In this document: positions 10,916-23,255 of the stretch, in pieces
Layout: each line of letters opens with the position of its first letter
Numbering within the stretch: the stretch's first letter is position 1
Assembly: GCA_037103525.1 (NCBI GenBank)
Contig: JAZKLR010000664.1
Location: forward strand, 372,001 to 436,000
Length of the DNA stretch: 64,000 bases
Reading direction: 5' to 3'
From: Ganaspis brasiliensis
Lineage: Eukaryota > Arthropoda > Insecta > Hymenoptera > Figitidae
Made by a program: the position numbers and the translations under genes
The notes under the pieces: generated by a model
What the model saw: the letters and a program-made list of their open reading frames with translations, nothing else
The model's database searches: none
Told to the model about the DNA's origin: nothing

Positions 10916-13497
10916 TAAAAATAAAAGAGTTTGGTTTGTTTAACAGTAAAAAATAAACTTTAATTTTTCACTTTGCGAGAGGGTTTTTAAAAAATTCAAA
11001 ATTCTAGGAAAATCATGTTTTCTTTCTTCAACTGATTAATTTTGATTAAGTCTATTAGATCTTTTGCAAACAAGTGTAAATGGCGACCAGCAATAAAAGA
11101 GTTTGGTTTGTTTAACTGTAAAAAATGAACTTTAATTTTCCACTTTGGGAGAGTGTTTTTAACAAATTCAAAAATTCTAGGAAAATAACCTTTTCCTTCT
11201 TCGCCTGCTTAATATTGATTAAGTCTATTAGATCTTTTGCAAACAAGTGTAAATGGCGACTAGAAATAAAAGAGTTTGGTTTGTTTAACAGTAAAAATTA
11301 AACTTTAGTTTTTCACTTTGCGAGAGGGTGTTTAAAAAATTCAAAATTCTAGAAAACTCACGTTTTCCTTCTTCACCTGCCTAATTTTGTTTAAGTCTAT
11401 TAGCACTTTTGCAAACAAGTGTAAATGGCGTCTAGAAATAAAACAGTTTGGATTGTTTTAATGTAAAAAATAAATTTTAATTTTTCACTTTGCGAGAGGG
11501 TTTTTAAAAAATTCAAAATTCTAGGAAACTCACGCTTTCCTTCTTTAACTGCTTAATTTTGATTAAGTCTATTAGATCTTTTGCAAACAAGTGTAAATGG
11601 CGACTAGAAATAAAAGAGTTTGGTTTGTTTAACAGTAAAAATTAAACTTTAATTCTTCACTTTGCGAGAGGGTTTTTCAAAAATTCAAAATTCTAGAAAA
11701 CTCACGTTTTCCTTCTTCACCTGATTAATTTTGTTTAAGTCTATTAGCTCTTTTGCAAACAAGTGTAAATGGAGTCTAGAAATAAAACAGTTGGGTTTGT
11801 TTTAATGTAAAAAATAAATTTTAATTTTTCATTTTGCGACAGGGTTTTTTAAAAATTTTAAATTCTAGAAAACTCACGTTTTCCTTCTTCACCTGCCTAA
11901 TTTTGTTTAAGTCTATTAGCTCTTTTGCAAACAAGTGTAAATGGCGTCTAGAAATAAAACAGTTTGGATTGTTTTAATGTAAAAAATAAATTTTAATTTT
12001 TCACTTTGCGAGAGGGTTTTTAAAAAATTCAAAATTCTAGGAAACTCACGCTTTCCTTCTTCAACTGCTTAATTTTGATTAAGTCTATTAGATCTTTTGC
12101 AAACAAGTGTAAATGGCGACTAGAAATAAAAGAGTTTGGTTTGTTTAACAGTAAAAATTAAACTTTAATTCTTCACTTTGCGAGAGGGTTTTTAAAAAAT
12201 TCAAAATTCTAGAAAACTCACGTTTTCCTTCTTCACCTGCTTAATTTTGTTTAAGTCTATAAGCTCTTTTGCAAACAAGTGTACATGGCGTCTAGAAATA
12301 AAACAGTTTGGATTGTTTTAATGTAAAAAATAAATTTTAATTTTTCACTTTGCGAGAGGGTTTTTAAAAAATTCAAAATTCTAGGAAACTCACGCTTTCC
12401 TTCTTCAACTGCTTAATTTTGATTAAGTCTATTAGATCTTTTGCAAACAAGTGTAAATGGCGACCAGCAATAAAAGAGTTTGGTTTGTTTAACTGTAAAA
12501 AATGAACTTTAATTTTCCACTTTGGGAGAGTGTTTTTAACAAATTCAAAAATTCTAGGAAAATAACCTTTTCCTTCTTCGCCTGCTTAATTTTGATTAAG
12601 TCTATTAGATTTTTTGCAAACAAGTGTAAATGGCGACTAGAAATAAAAAAATTTGGTTTGTTTAACAGTAAAAATTAAACTTTAATTTTTCACTTTGCGA
12701 GAGGGTTTTTAAAAAATTCAAAATTCTAGGAAACTCACGCTTTCCTTCTTCAACTGCTTAATTTTGATTAAGTCTATTAGATCTTTTGCAAACAAGTGTA
12801 AATGGCGACTAGAAATAAAACAGTTTGGATTGTTTTAATGTAAAAAATAAATTTTAATTTTTCACTTTGCGAGAGGGTTTTTAAAAAATTCAAAATTCTA
12901 GGAAACTCACGCTTTCTTTCTTCAACTGCTTAATTTTGATTAAGTCTATTAGATCTTTTGCAAACAAGTGTAAATGGCGACTAGAAATAAAAGAGTTTGG
13001 TTTGTTTAACAGTAAAAATTAAACTTTAATTCTTCACTTTGCGAGAGGGTTTTTCAAAAATTCAAAATTCTAGAAAACTCACGTTTTCCTTCTTCACCTG
13101 ATTAATTTTGTTTAAGTCTATTAGCTCTTTTGCAAACAAGTGTAAATGGAGTCTAGAAATAAAACAGTTGGGTTTGTTTTAATGTAAAAAATAAATTTTA
13201 ATTTTTCATTTTGCGACAGGGTTTTTTAAAAATTTTAAATTCTAGAAAACTCACGTTTTCCTTCTTCACCTGCCTAATTTTGTTTAAGTCTATTAGCTCT
13301 TTTGCAAACAAGTGTAAATGGCGTCTAGAAATAAAACAGTTTGGATTGTTTTAATGTAAAAAATAAATTTTAATTTTTCACTTTGCGAGAGGGTTTTTAA
13401 AAAATTCAAAATTCTAGGAAACTCACGCTTTCCTTCTTCAACTGCTTAATTTTGATTAAGTCTATTAGATCTTTTGCAAACAAGTGTAAATGGCGAC
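10916..13497. repeat. 15-monomer block, copy 1 (offset 2,755 bp)
   Basis: This block of about 2,582 bp recurs 2,755 bp to the right. Shared private markers are 'cttaatattg' at 11,211 and 13,966, 'tagcactttt' near 11,403 and 14,158, 'gcgacaggg' at 11,836 and 14,591 and again at 13,213 and 15,968, and 'gctttctttc' at 12,911 and 15,666. The left edge is set where 'gcgaataaaa' (about 10,912) differs from 'gcgactagaa' (about 13,667). The right edge is where 'gaccagc' (13,498) faces 'gactag'. Inside it an 8-mer rhythm (1,377 bp between 'gcgacaggg' marks) is also visible. Confidence 0.8.
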
Positions 13498-13670
13498 CAG
13501 CAATAAAAGAGTTTGGTTTGTTTAACTGTAAAAAATGAACTTTAATTTTCCACTTTGGGAGAGTGTTTTTAACAAATTCAAAAATTCTAGGAAAATAACC
13601 TTTTCCTTCTTCGCCTGCTTAATATTGATTAAGTCTATTAGATCTTTTGCAAACAAGTGTAAATGGCGAC

Positions 13671-16252
13671 TAGAAATAAAAGAGTTTGGTTTGTTTAACA
13701 GTAAAAAATAAACTTTAATTTTTCACTTTGCGAGAGGGTTTTTAAAAAATTCAAAATTCTAGGAAAATCATGTTTTCTTTCTTCAACTGATTAATTTTGA
13801 TTAAGTCTATTAGATCTTTTGCAAACAAGTGTAAATGGCGACCAGCAATAAAAGAGTTTGGTTTGTTTAACTGTAAAAAATGAACTTTAATTTTCCACTT
13901 TGGGAGAGTGTTTTTAACAAATTCAAAAATTCTAGGAAAATAACCTTTTCCTTCTTCGCCTGCTTAATATTGATTAAGTCTATTAGATCTTTTGCAAACA
14001 AGTGTAAATGGCGACTAGAAATAAAAGAGTTTGGTTTGTTTAACAGTAAAAATTAAACTTTAGTTTTTCACTTTGCGAGAGGGTGTTTAAAAAATTCAAA
14101 ATTCTAGAAAACTCACGTTTTCCTTCTTCACCTGCCTAATTTTGTTTAAGTCTATTAGCACTTTTGCAAACAAGTGTAAATGGCGTCTAGAAATAAAACA
14201 GTTTGGATTGTTTTAATGTAAAAAATAAATTTTAATTTTTCACTTTGCGAGAGGGTTTTTAAAAAATTCAAAATTCTAGGAAACTCACGCTTTCCTTCTT
14301 TAACTGCTTAATTTTGATTAAGTCTATTAGATCTTTTGCAAACAAGTGTAAATGGCGACTAGAAATAAAAGAGTTTGGTTTGTTTAACAGTAAAAATTAA
14401 ACTTTAATTCTTCACTTTGCGAGAGGGTTTTTCAAAAATTCAAAATTCTAGAAAACTCACGTTTTCCTTCTTCACCTGATTAATTTTGTTTAAGTCTATT
14501 AGCTCTTTTGCAAACAAGTGTAAATGGAGTCTAGAAATAAAACAGTTGGGTTTGTTTTAATGTAAAAAATAAATTTTAATTTTTCATTTTGCGACAGGGT
14601 TTTTTAAAAATTTTAAATTCTAGAAAACTCACGTTTTCCTTCTTCACCTGCCTAATTTTGTTTAAGTCTATTAGCTCTTTTGCAAACAAGTGTAAATGGC
14701 GTCTAGAAATAAAACAGTTTGGATTGTTTTAATGTAAAAAATAAATTTTAATTTTTCACTTTGCGAGAGGGTTTTTAAAAAATTCAAAATTCTAGGAAAC
14801 TCACGCTTTCCTTCTTCAACTGCTTAATTTTGATTAAGTCTATTAGATCTTTTGCAAACAAGTGTAAATGGCGACTAGAAATAAAAGAGTTTGGTTTGTT
14901 TAACAGTAAAAATTAAACTTTAATTCTTCACTTTGCGAGAGGGTTTTTAAAAAATTCAAAATTCTAGAAAACTCACGTTTTCCTTCTTCACCTGCTTAAT
15001 TTTGTTTAAGTCTATAAGCTCTTTTGCAAACAAGTGTACATGGCGTCTAGAAATAAAACAGTTTGGATTGTTTTAATGTAAAAAATAAATTTTAATTTTT
15101 CACTTTGCGAGAGGGTTTTTAAAAAATTCAAAATTCTAGGAAACTCACGCTTTCCTTCTTCAACTGCTTAATTTTGATTAAGTCTATTAGATCTTTTGCA
15201 AACAAGTGTAAATGGCGACCAGCAATAAAAGAGTTTGGTTTGTTTAACTGTAAAAAATGAACTTTAATTTTCCACTTTGGGAGAGTGTTTTTAACAAATT
15301 CAAAAATTCTAGGAAAATAACCTTTTCCTTCTTCGCCTGCTTAATTTTGATTAAGTCTATTAGATTTTTTGCAAACAAGTGTAAATGGCGACTAGAAATA
15401 AAAAAATTTGGTTTGTTTAACAGTAAAAATTAAACTTTAATTTTTCACTTTGCGAGAGGGTTTTTAAAAAATTCAAAATTCTAGGAAACTCACGCTTTCC
15501 TTCTTCAACTGCTTAATTTTGATTAAGTCTATTAGATCTTTTGCAAACAAGTGTAAATGGCGACTAGAAATAAAACAGTTTGGATTGTTTTAATGTAAAA
15601 AATAAATTTTAATTTTTCACTTTGCGAGAGGGTTTTTAAAAAATTCAAAATTCTAGGAAACTCACGCTTTCTTTCTTCAACTGCTTAATTTTGATTAAGT
15701 CTATTAGATCTTTTGCAAACAAGTGTAAATGGCGACTAGAAATAAAAGAGTTTGGTTTGTTTAACAGTAAAAATTAAACTTTAATTCTTCACTTTGCGAG
15801 AGGGTTTTTCAAAAATTCAAAATTCTAGAAAACTCACGTTTTCCTTCTTCACCTGATTAATTTTGTTTAAGTCTATTAGCTCTTTTGCAAACAAGTGTAA
15901 ATGGAGTCTAGAAATAAAACAGTTGGGTTTGTTTTAATGTAAAAAATAAATTTTAATTTTTCATTTTGCGACAGGGTTTTTTAAAAATTTTAAATTCTAG
16001 AAAACTCACGTTTTCCTTCTTCACCTGCCTAATTTTGTTTAAGTCTATTAGCTCTTTTGCAAACAAGTGTAAATGGCGTCTAGAAATAAAACAGTTTGGA
16101 TTGTTTTAATGTAAAAAATAAATTTTAATTTTTCACTTTGCGAGAGGGTTTTTAAAAAATTCAAAATTCTAGGAAACTCACGCTTTCCTTCTTCAACTGC
16201 TTAATTTTGATTAAGTCTATTAGATCTTTTGCAAACAAGTGTAAATGGCGAC
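13671..16252. repeat. 15-monomer block, copy 2
   Basis: The second copy of the block at 10,916-13,497. About one monomer (13,498-13,670) separates the two, so the offset is 16 monomers while the matching length is 15. This copy overlaps the 3,616-bp unit that starts near 14,536, so the 2,755-bp event appears to have come first and its product was then partly copied again. Confidence 0.78.
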
Positions 16253-18151
16253 TAGAAATAAAAGAGTTTGGTTTGTTTAACAGTAAAAATTAAACTTTAA
16301 TTCTTCACTTTGCGAGAGGGTTTTTAAAAAATTCAAAATTCTAGAAAACTCACGTTTTCCTTCTTCACCTGCTTAATTTTGTTTAAGTCTATAAGCTCTT
16401 TTGCAAACAAGTGTACATGGCGTCTAGAAATAAAACAGTTTGGATTGTTTTAATGTAAAAAATAAATTTTAATTTTTCACTTTGCGAGAGGGTTTTTAAA
16501 AAATTCAAAATTCTAGGAAACTCACGCTTTCCTTCTTCAACTGCTTAATTTTGATTAAGTCTATTAGATCTTTTGCAAACAAGTGTAAATGGCGACCAGC
16601 AATAAAAGAGTTTGGTTTGTTTAACTGTAAAAAATGAACTTTAATTTTCCACTTTGGGAGAGTGTTTTTAACAAATTCAAAAATTCTAGGAAAATAACCT
16701 TTTCCTTCTTCGCCTGCTTAATTTTGATTAAGTCTATTAGATTTTTTGCAAACAAGTGTAAATGGCGACTAGAAATAAAAAAATTTGGTTTGTTTAACAG
16801 TAAAAATTAAACTTTAATTTTTCACTTTGCGAGAGGGTTTTTAAAAAATTCAAAATTCTAGGAAAATCATGTTTTCTTTCTTCCACTGATTAATTTTGAT
16901 TAAGTCTATTAGATCTTTTGCAAACAAGTGTTAATGGCGACCAGCAATAAAAGAGTTTGGTTTGTTTAACTGTAAAAAATGAACTTTAATTTTCCACTTT
17001 GGGAGAGTGTTTTTAACAAATTCAAAAATTCTAGGAAAGTAACCTTTTCCTTCTTCGCCTGCTTAATTTTGATTAAGTCTATTAGATCTTTTGCAAACAA
17101 GTGTAAATGGCGACTAGAAATAAAAGAGTTTGGTTTGTTTAACAGTAAAAATTAAACTTTAGTTTTTCACTTTGCGAGAGGGTGTTTAAAAAATTCAAAA
17201 TTCTAGAAAACTCACGTTTTCCTTCTTCACCTGCCTAATTTTGTTTAAGTCTATTAGCTCTTTTGCAAACAAGTGTAAATGGCGTCTAGAAATAAAACAG
17301 TTTTGATTGTTTTATTGTAAAAAATAAATTTTAATTTTTCACTTTGCGAGAGGGTTTTTAAAAAATTCAAAATTCTAGGAAACTCACGCTTTCCTTCTTC
17401 AACTGCTTAATTTTGATTAAGTCTATTAGATCTTTTGCAAACAAGTGTAAATGGCGACTAGAAATAAAAGAGTTTGGTTTGTTTAACAGTAAAAATTAAA
17501 CTTTAATTCTTCACTTTGCGAGAGGGTTTTTAAAAAATTCAAAATTCTAGAAAACTCACGTTTTCCTTCTTCACCTGCTTAATTTTGTTTAAGTCTATAA
17601 GCTCTTTTGCAAACAAGTGTACATGGCGTCTAGAAATAAAACAGTTTGGATTGTTTTAATGTAAAAAATAAATTTTAATTTTTCACTTTGCGAGAGGGTT
17701 TTTAAAAAATTCAAAATTCTAGGAAACTCACGCTTTCCTTCTTCAACTGCTTAATTTTGATTAAGTCTATTAGATCTTTTGCAAACAAGTGTAAATGGCG
17801 ACAAGAAATAAAAGAGTTTGGTTTGTTTAACTGTAAAAAATGAACTTTAATTTTCCACTTTGGGAGAGTGTTTTTAACAAATTCAAAAATTCTAGGAAAA
17901 TCATGTTTTCTTTCATCAACTGCTTAATTTTGAATAAGCCTATTAGATCTTTTGCAAAGAAGTGTAAATGGCGACTAGAAATAAAAGAGTTTGGTTTGGT
18001 TAACAGTAAAAATTAAACTTTAATTTTTCACTTTGCGAGAGGGTTTTTAAAAAATTCAAAATTCTAGAAAACTCACGTTTTCCTTCTTCACCTGCTTAAT
18101 TTTGTTTAAGTCTATAAGCTCTTTTGCAAACAAGTGTACATGGCGTCTAGA
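14536..18151. repeat. 21-mer HOR unit (3,616 bp), copy 1
   Basis: This is one unit of a clean tandem duplication. Paired markers all lie 3,616 bp apart: 'gcgacaggg' at 14,591/18,207 and 15,968/19,584, 'gctttctttc' at 15,666/19,282, 'cactgatt' at 16,884/20,500, and 'gcgacaag' near 17,800/21,416. I compared several stretches across the unit and saw no mismatch. It contains an 8-mer repeat inside. The left limit is set where 14,445-14,535 ('cctgattaat', 'ggagtctag') stops matching 18,061-18,151 ('ctataagc', 'gtacatgg'). Confidence 0.87.
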
Positions 18152-21100
18152 AATAAAACAGTTGGGTTTGTTTTAATGTAAAAAATAAATTTTAATTTTT
18201 CATTTTGCGACAGGGTTTTTTAAAAATTTTAAATTCTAGAAAACTCACGTTTTCCTTCTTCACCTGCCTAATTTTGTTTAAGTCTATTAGCTCTTTTGCA
18301 AACAAGTGTAAATGGCGTCTAGAAATAAAACAGTTTGGATTGTTTTAATGTAAAAAATAAATTTTAATTTTTCACTTTGCGAGAGGGTTTTTAAAAAATT
18401 CAAAATTCTAGGAAACTCACGCTTTCCTTCTTCAACTGCTTAATTTTGATTAAGTCTATTAGATCTTTTGCAAACAAGTGTAAATGGCGACTAGAAATAA
18501 AAGAGTTTGGTTTGTTTAACAGTAAAAATTAAACTTTAATTCTTCACTTTGCGAGAGGGTTTTTAAAAAATTCAAAATTCTAGAAAACTCACGTTTTCCT
18601 TCTTCACCTGCTTAATTTTGTTTAAGTCTATAAGCTCTTTTGCAAACAAGTGTACATGGCGTCTAGAAATAAAACAGTTTGGATTGTTTTAATGTAAAAA
18701 ATAAATTTTAATTTTTCACTTTGCGAGAGGGTTTTTAAAAAATTCAAAATTCTAGGAAACTCACGCTTTCCTTCTTCAACTGCTTAATTTTGATTAAGTC
18801 TATTAGATCTTTTGCAAACAAGTGTAAATGGCGACCAGCAATAAAAGAGTTTGGTTTGTTTAACTGTAAAAAATGAACTTTAATTTTCCACTTTGGGAGA
18901 GTGTTTTTAACAAATTCAAAAATTCTAGGAAAATAACCTTTTCCTTCTTCGCCTGCTTAATTTTGATTAAGTCTATTAGATTTTTTGCAAACAAGTGTAA
19001 ATGGCGACTAGAAATAAAAAAATTTGGTTTGTTTAACAGTAAAAATTAAACTTTAATTTTTCACTTTGCGAGAGGGTTTTTAAAAAATTCAAAATTCTAG
19101 GAAACTCACGCTTTCCTTCTTCAACTGCTTAATTTTGATTAAGTCTATTAGATCTTTTGCAAACAAGTGTAAATGGCGACTAGAAATAAAACAGTTTGGA
19201 TTGTTTTAATGTAAAAAATAAATTTTAATTTTTCACTTTGCGAGAGGGTTTTTAAAAAATTCAAAATTCTAGGAAACTCACGCTTTCTTTCTTCAACTGC
19301 TTAATTTTGATTAAGTCTATTAGATCTTTTGCAAACAAGTGTAAATGGCGACTAGAAATAAAAGAGTTTGGTTTGTTTAACAGTAAAAATTAAACTTTAA
19401 TTCTTCACTTTGCGAGAGGGTTTTTCAAAAATTCAAAATTCTAGAAAACTCACGTTTTCCTTCTTCACCTGATTAATTTTGTTTAAGTCTATTAGCTCTT
19501 TTGCAAACAAGTGTAAATGGAGTCTAGAAATAAAACAGTTGGGTTTGTTTTAATGTAAAAAATAAATTTTAATTTTTCATTTTGCGACAGGGTTTTTTAA
19601 AAATTTTAAATTCTAGAAAACTCACGTTTTCCTTCTTCACCTGCCTAATTTTGTTTAAGTCTATTAGCTCTTTTGCAAACAAGTGTAAATGGCGTCTAGA
19701 AATAAAACAGTTTGGATTGTTTTAATGTAAAAAATAAATTTTAATTTTTCACTTTGCGAGAGGGTTTTTAAAAAATTCAAAATTCTAGGAAACTCACGCT
19801 TTCCTTCTTCAACTGCTTAATTTTGATTAAGTCTATTAGATCTTTTGCAAACAAGTGTAAATGGCGACTAGAAATAAAAGAGTTTGGTTTGTTTAACAGT
19901 AAAAATTAAACTTTAATTCTTCACTTTGCGAGAGGGTTTTTAAAAAATTCAAAATTCTAGAAAACTCACGTTTTCCTTCTTCACCTGCTTAATTTTGTTT
20001 AAGTCTATAAGCTCTTTTGCAAACAAGTGTACATGGCGTCTAGAAATAAAACAGTTTGGATTGTTTTAATGTAAAAAATAAATTTTAATTTTTCACTTTG
20101 CGAGAGGGTTTTTAAAAAATTCAAAATTCTAGGAAACTCACGCTTTCCTTCTTCAACTGCTTAATTTTGATTAAGTCTATTAGATCTTTTGCAAACAAGT
20201 GTAAATGGCGACCAGCAATAAAAGAGTTTGGTTTGTTTAACTGTAAAAAATGAACTTTAATTTTCCACTTTGGGAGAGTGTTTTTAACAAATTCAAAAAT
20301 TCTAGGAAAATAACCTTTTCCTTCTTCGCCTGCTTAATTTTGATTAAGTCTATTAGATTTTTTGCAAACAAGTGTAAATGGCGACTAGAAATAAAAAAAT
20401 TTGGTTTGTTTAACAGTAAAAATTAAACTTTAATTTTTCACTTTGCGAGAGGGTTTTTAAAAAATTCAAAATTCTAGGAAAATCATGTTTTCTTTCTTCC
20501 ACTGATTAATTTTGATTAAGTCTATTAGATCTTTTGCAAACAAGTGTTAATGGCGACCAGCAATAAAAGAGTTTGGTTTGTTTAACTGTAAAAAATGAAC
20601 TTTAATTTTCCACTTTGGGAGAGTGTTTTTAACAAATTCAAAAATTCTAGGAAAGTAACCTTTTCCTTCTTCGCCTGCTTAATTTTGATTAAGTCTATTA
20701 GATCTTTTGCAAACAAGTGTAAATGGCGACTAGAAATAAAAGAGTTTGGTTTGTTTAACAGTAAAAATTAAACTTTAGTTTTTCACTTTGCGAGAGGGTG
20801 TTTAAAAAATTCAAAATTCTAGAAAACTCACGTTTTCCTTCTTCACCTGCCTAATTTTGTTTAAGTCTATTAGCTCTTTTGCAAACAAGTGTAAATGGCG
20901 TCTAGAAATAAAACAGTTTTGATTGTTTTATTGTAAAAAATAAATTTTAATTTTTCACTTTGCGAGAGGGTTTTTAAAAAATTCAAAATTCTAGGAAACT
21001 CACGCTTTCCTTCTTCAACTGCTTAATTTTGATTAAGTCTATTAGATCTTTTGCAAACAAGTGTAAATGGCGACTAGAAATAAAAGAGTTTGGTTTGTTT

Positions 21101-21767
21101 AACAGTAAAAATTAAACTTTAATTCTTCACTTTGCGAGAGGGTTTTTAAAAAATTCAAAATTCTAGAAAACTCACGTTTTCCTTCTTCACCTGCTTAATT
21201 TTGTTTAAGTCTATAAGCTCTTTTGCAAACAAGTGTACATGGCGTCTAGAAATAAAACAGTTTGGATTGTTTTAATGTAAAAAATAAATTTTAATTTTTC
21301 ACTTTGCGAGAGGGTTTTTAAAAAATTCAAAATTCTAGGAAACTCACGCTTTCCTTCTTCAACTGCTTAATTTTGATTAAGTCTATTAGATCTTTTGCAA
21401 ACAAGTGTAAATGGCGACAAGAAATAAAAGAGTTTGGTTTGTTTAACTGTAAAAAATGAACTTTAATTTTCCACTTTGGGAGAGTGTTTTTAACAAATTC
21501 AAAAATTCTAGGAAAATCATGTTTTCTTTCATCAACTGCTTAATTTTGAATAAGCCTATTAGATCTTTTGCAAAGAAGTGTAAATGGCGACTAGAAATAA
21601 AAGAGTTTGGTTTGGTTAACAGTAAAAATTAAACTTTAATTTTTCACTTTGCGAGAGGGTTTTTAAAAAATTCAAAATTCTAGAAAACTCACGTTTTCCT
21701 TCTTCACCTGCTTAATTTTGTTTAAGTCTATAAGCTCTTTTGCAAACAAGTGTACATGGCGTCTAGA
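18152..21767. repeat. 21-mer HOR unit (3,616 bp), copy 2
   Basis: The second copy of 14,536-18,151, directly abutting it. The junction is in the monomer at about 18,070-18,240, whose left half is of the 'ataagctc/gtacatgg' type and whose right half is of the 'cagttgggtttg/gcgacaggg' type. That hybrid is found only at this join. At the far end (about 21,767) the sequence continues with 'cagtttggattg', where copy 1 joined 'cagttgggtttg'. Spot checks across the unit suggest near identity and so a recent event, or an assembly duplication. Confidence 0.87.
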
Positions 21768-23255
21768 AATAAAACAGTTTGGATTGTTTTAATGTAAAAA
21801 ATAAATTTTAATTTTTCACTTTGCGAGAGGGTTTTTAAAAAATTCAAAATTCTAGGAAACTCACGCTTTCCTTCTTCAACTGCTTAATTTTGATTAAGTC
21901 TATTAGATCTTTTGCAAACAAGTGTAAATGGCGACAAGAAATAAAAGAGTTTGGTTTGTTTAACTGTAAAAAATGAACTTTAATTTTCCACTTTGGGAGA
22001 GTGTTTTTAACAAATTCAAAAATTCTAGGAAAATCATGTTTTCTTTCATCAACTGCTTAATTTTGAATAAGCCTATTAGATCTTTTGCAAAGAAGTGTAA
22101 ATGGCGACTAGAAATAAAAGAGTTTGGTTTGGTTAACAGTAAAAATTAAACTTTAATTTTTCACTTTGCGAGAGGGTTTTTAAAAAATTCAAAATTCTAG
22201 AAAACTCACGTTTTCCTTCTTCACCTGCTTAATTTTGTTTAAGTCTATTAGCTCTTTTGCAAACAAGTGTAAATAGCGTCTAGAAATAAAACAGTTTGGT
22301 TTGTTTTAATGTAAAAAATAAATTTTAATTTTTCATTTTGCGAGAGGGTTTTTTAAAAATTCAAAATTCTAGGAAAATCACGTTTTCCTTCTTCACCTGC
22401 CTAAATTTGATTAATTCTATGAGTTGTCTTGCAAACAAGTGAAAATGGCGACTAGAAATAAAAGAGTTTAGTTTGTTTAACAGTAAAAAATAAACTTTAA
22501 TTTTTCACTTTGCGAGAGGGTTTTTAAAAAATTCAAAATTCTAGGCAAATCATGTTTTCTTTCTTCAACTGATTAATTTTGATTAAGTCTATTAGATCTT
22601 TTGCAAACAAGTGTAAATGGCGACCAGCAATAAAAGAGTTTGGTTTGTTTAACTGTAAAAAATGAACTTTAATTTTCCGCTTTGGGAGAGTGTTTTTAAC
22701 AAATTCAAAAATTCTAGGAAAGTAACCTTTTCCTTCTTCGCCTGCTTAATTTTGATTAAGTCTATTAGATCTTTTGCAAACAAGTGTAAATGGCGACTAG
22801 AAATAAAAGAGTTTGGTTTGTTTAACAGTAAAAATTAAACTTTAGTTTTTCACTTTGCGAGAGGGTTTTTAAAAAATTCAAAATTCTAGAAAACTCACGT
22901 TTTCCTTCTTCACCTGCTTAATTTTGTTTAAGTCTATTAGCTCTTTTGCAAACAAGTGTAAATGGCGTCTAGAAATAAAACAGTTTGGATTGTTTTAATG
23001 TAAAAAATAAATTTTAATTTTTCACTTTGCGAGAGGGTTTTTAAAAAATTCAAAATTCTAGGAAACTCACGCTTTCCTTCTTCAACTGCATAATTTTGAT
23101 TAAGTCTATTAGATCTTTTGCAAACAAGTGTAAATGGTGACTAGAAATAAAAGAGTTTGGTTTGTTTAACAGTAAAAAATAAACTTTAATTTTTCACTTT
23201 GGGAGAGTGTTTTTAACAAATTAAAAAATTCTAGGAAAATAACCTTTTCCTTCTT
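21768..23255. repeat. Mixed domain A monomers with a 3-mer duplication
   Basis: The stretch begins by repeating the previous three monomers at a 517-bp offset ('gcgacaag' centred at 21,416 and 21,933, each followed by 'catcaactg' and 'caaagaagtg'). It then passes through an X monomer with 'tagcgtctag' and a Z monomer (22,417). A private 'ttccgctttgg' at about 22,676 and 'atggtgactag' at about 23,136 are single-copy variants. There are no genes. Confidence 0.75.
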
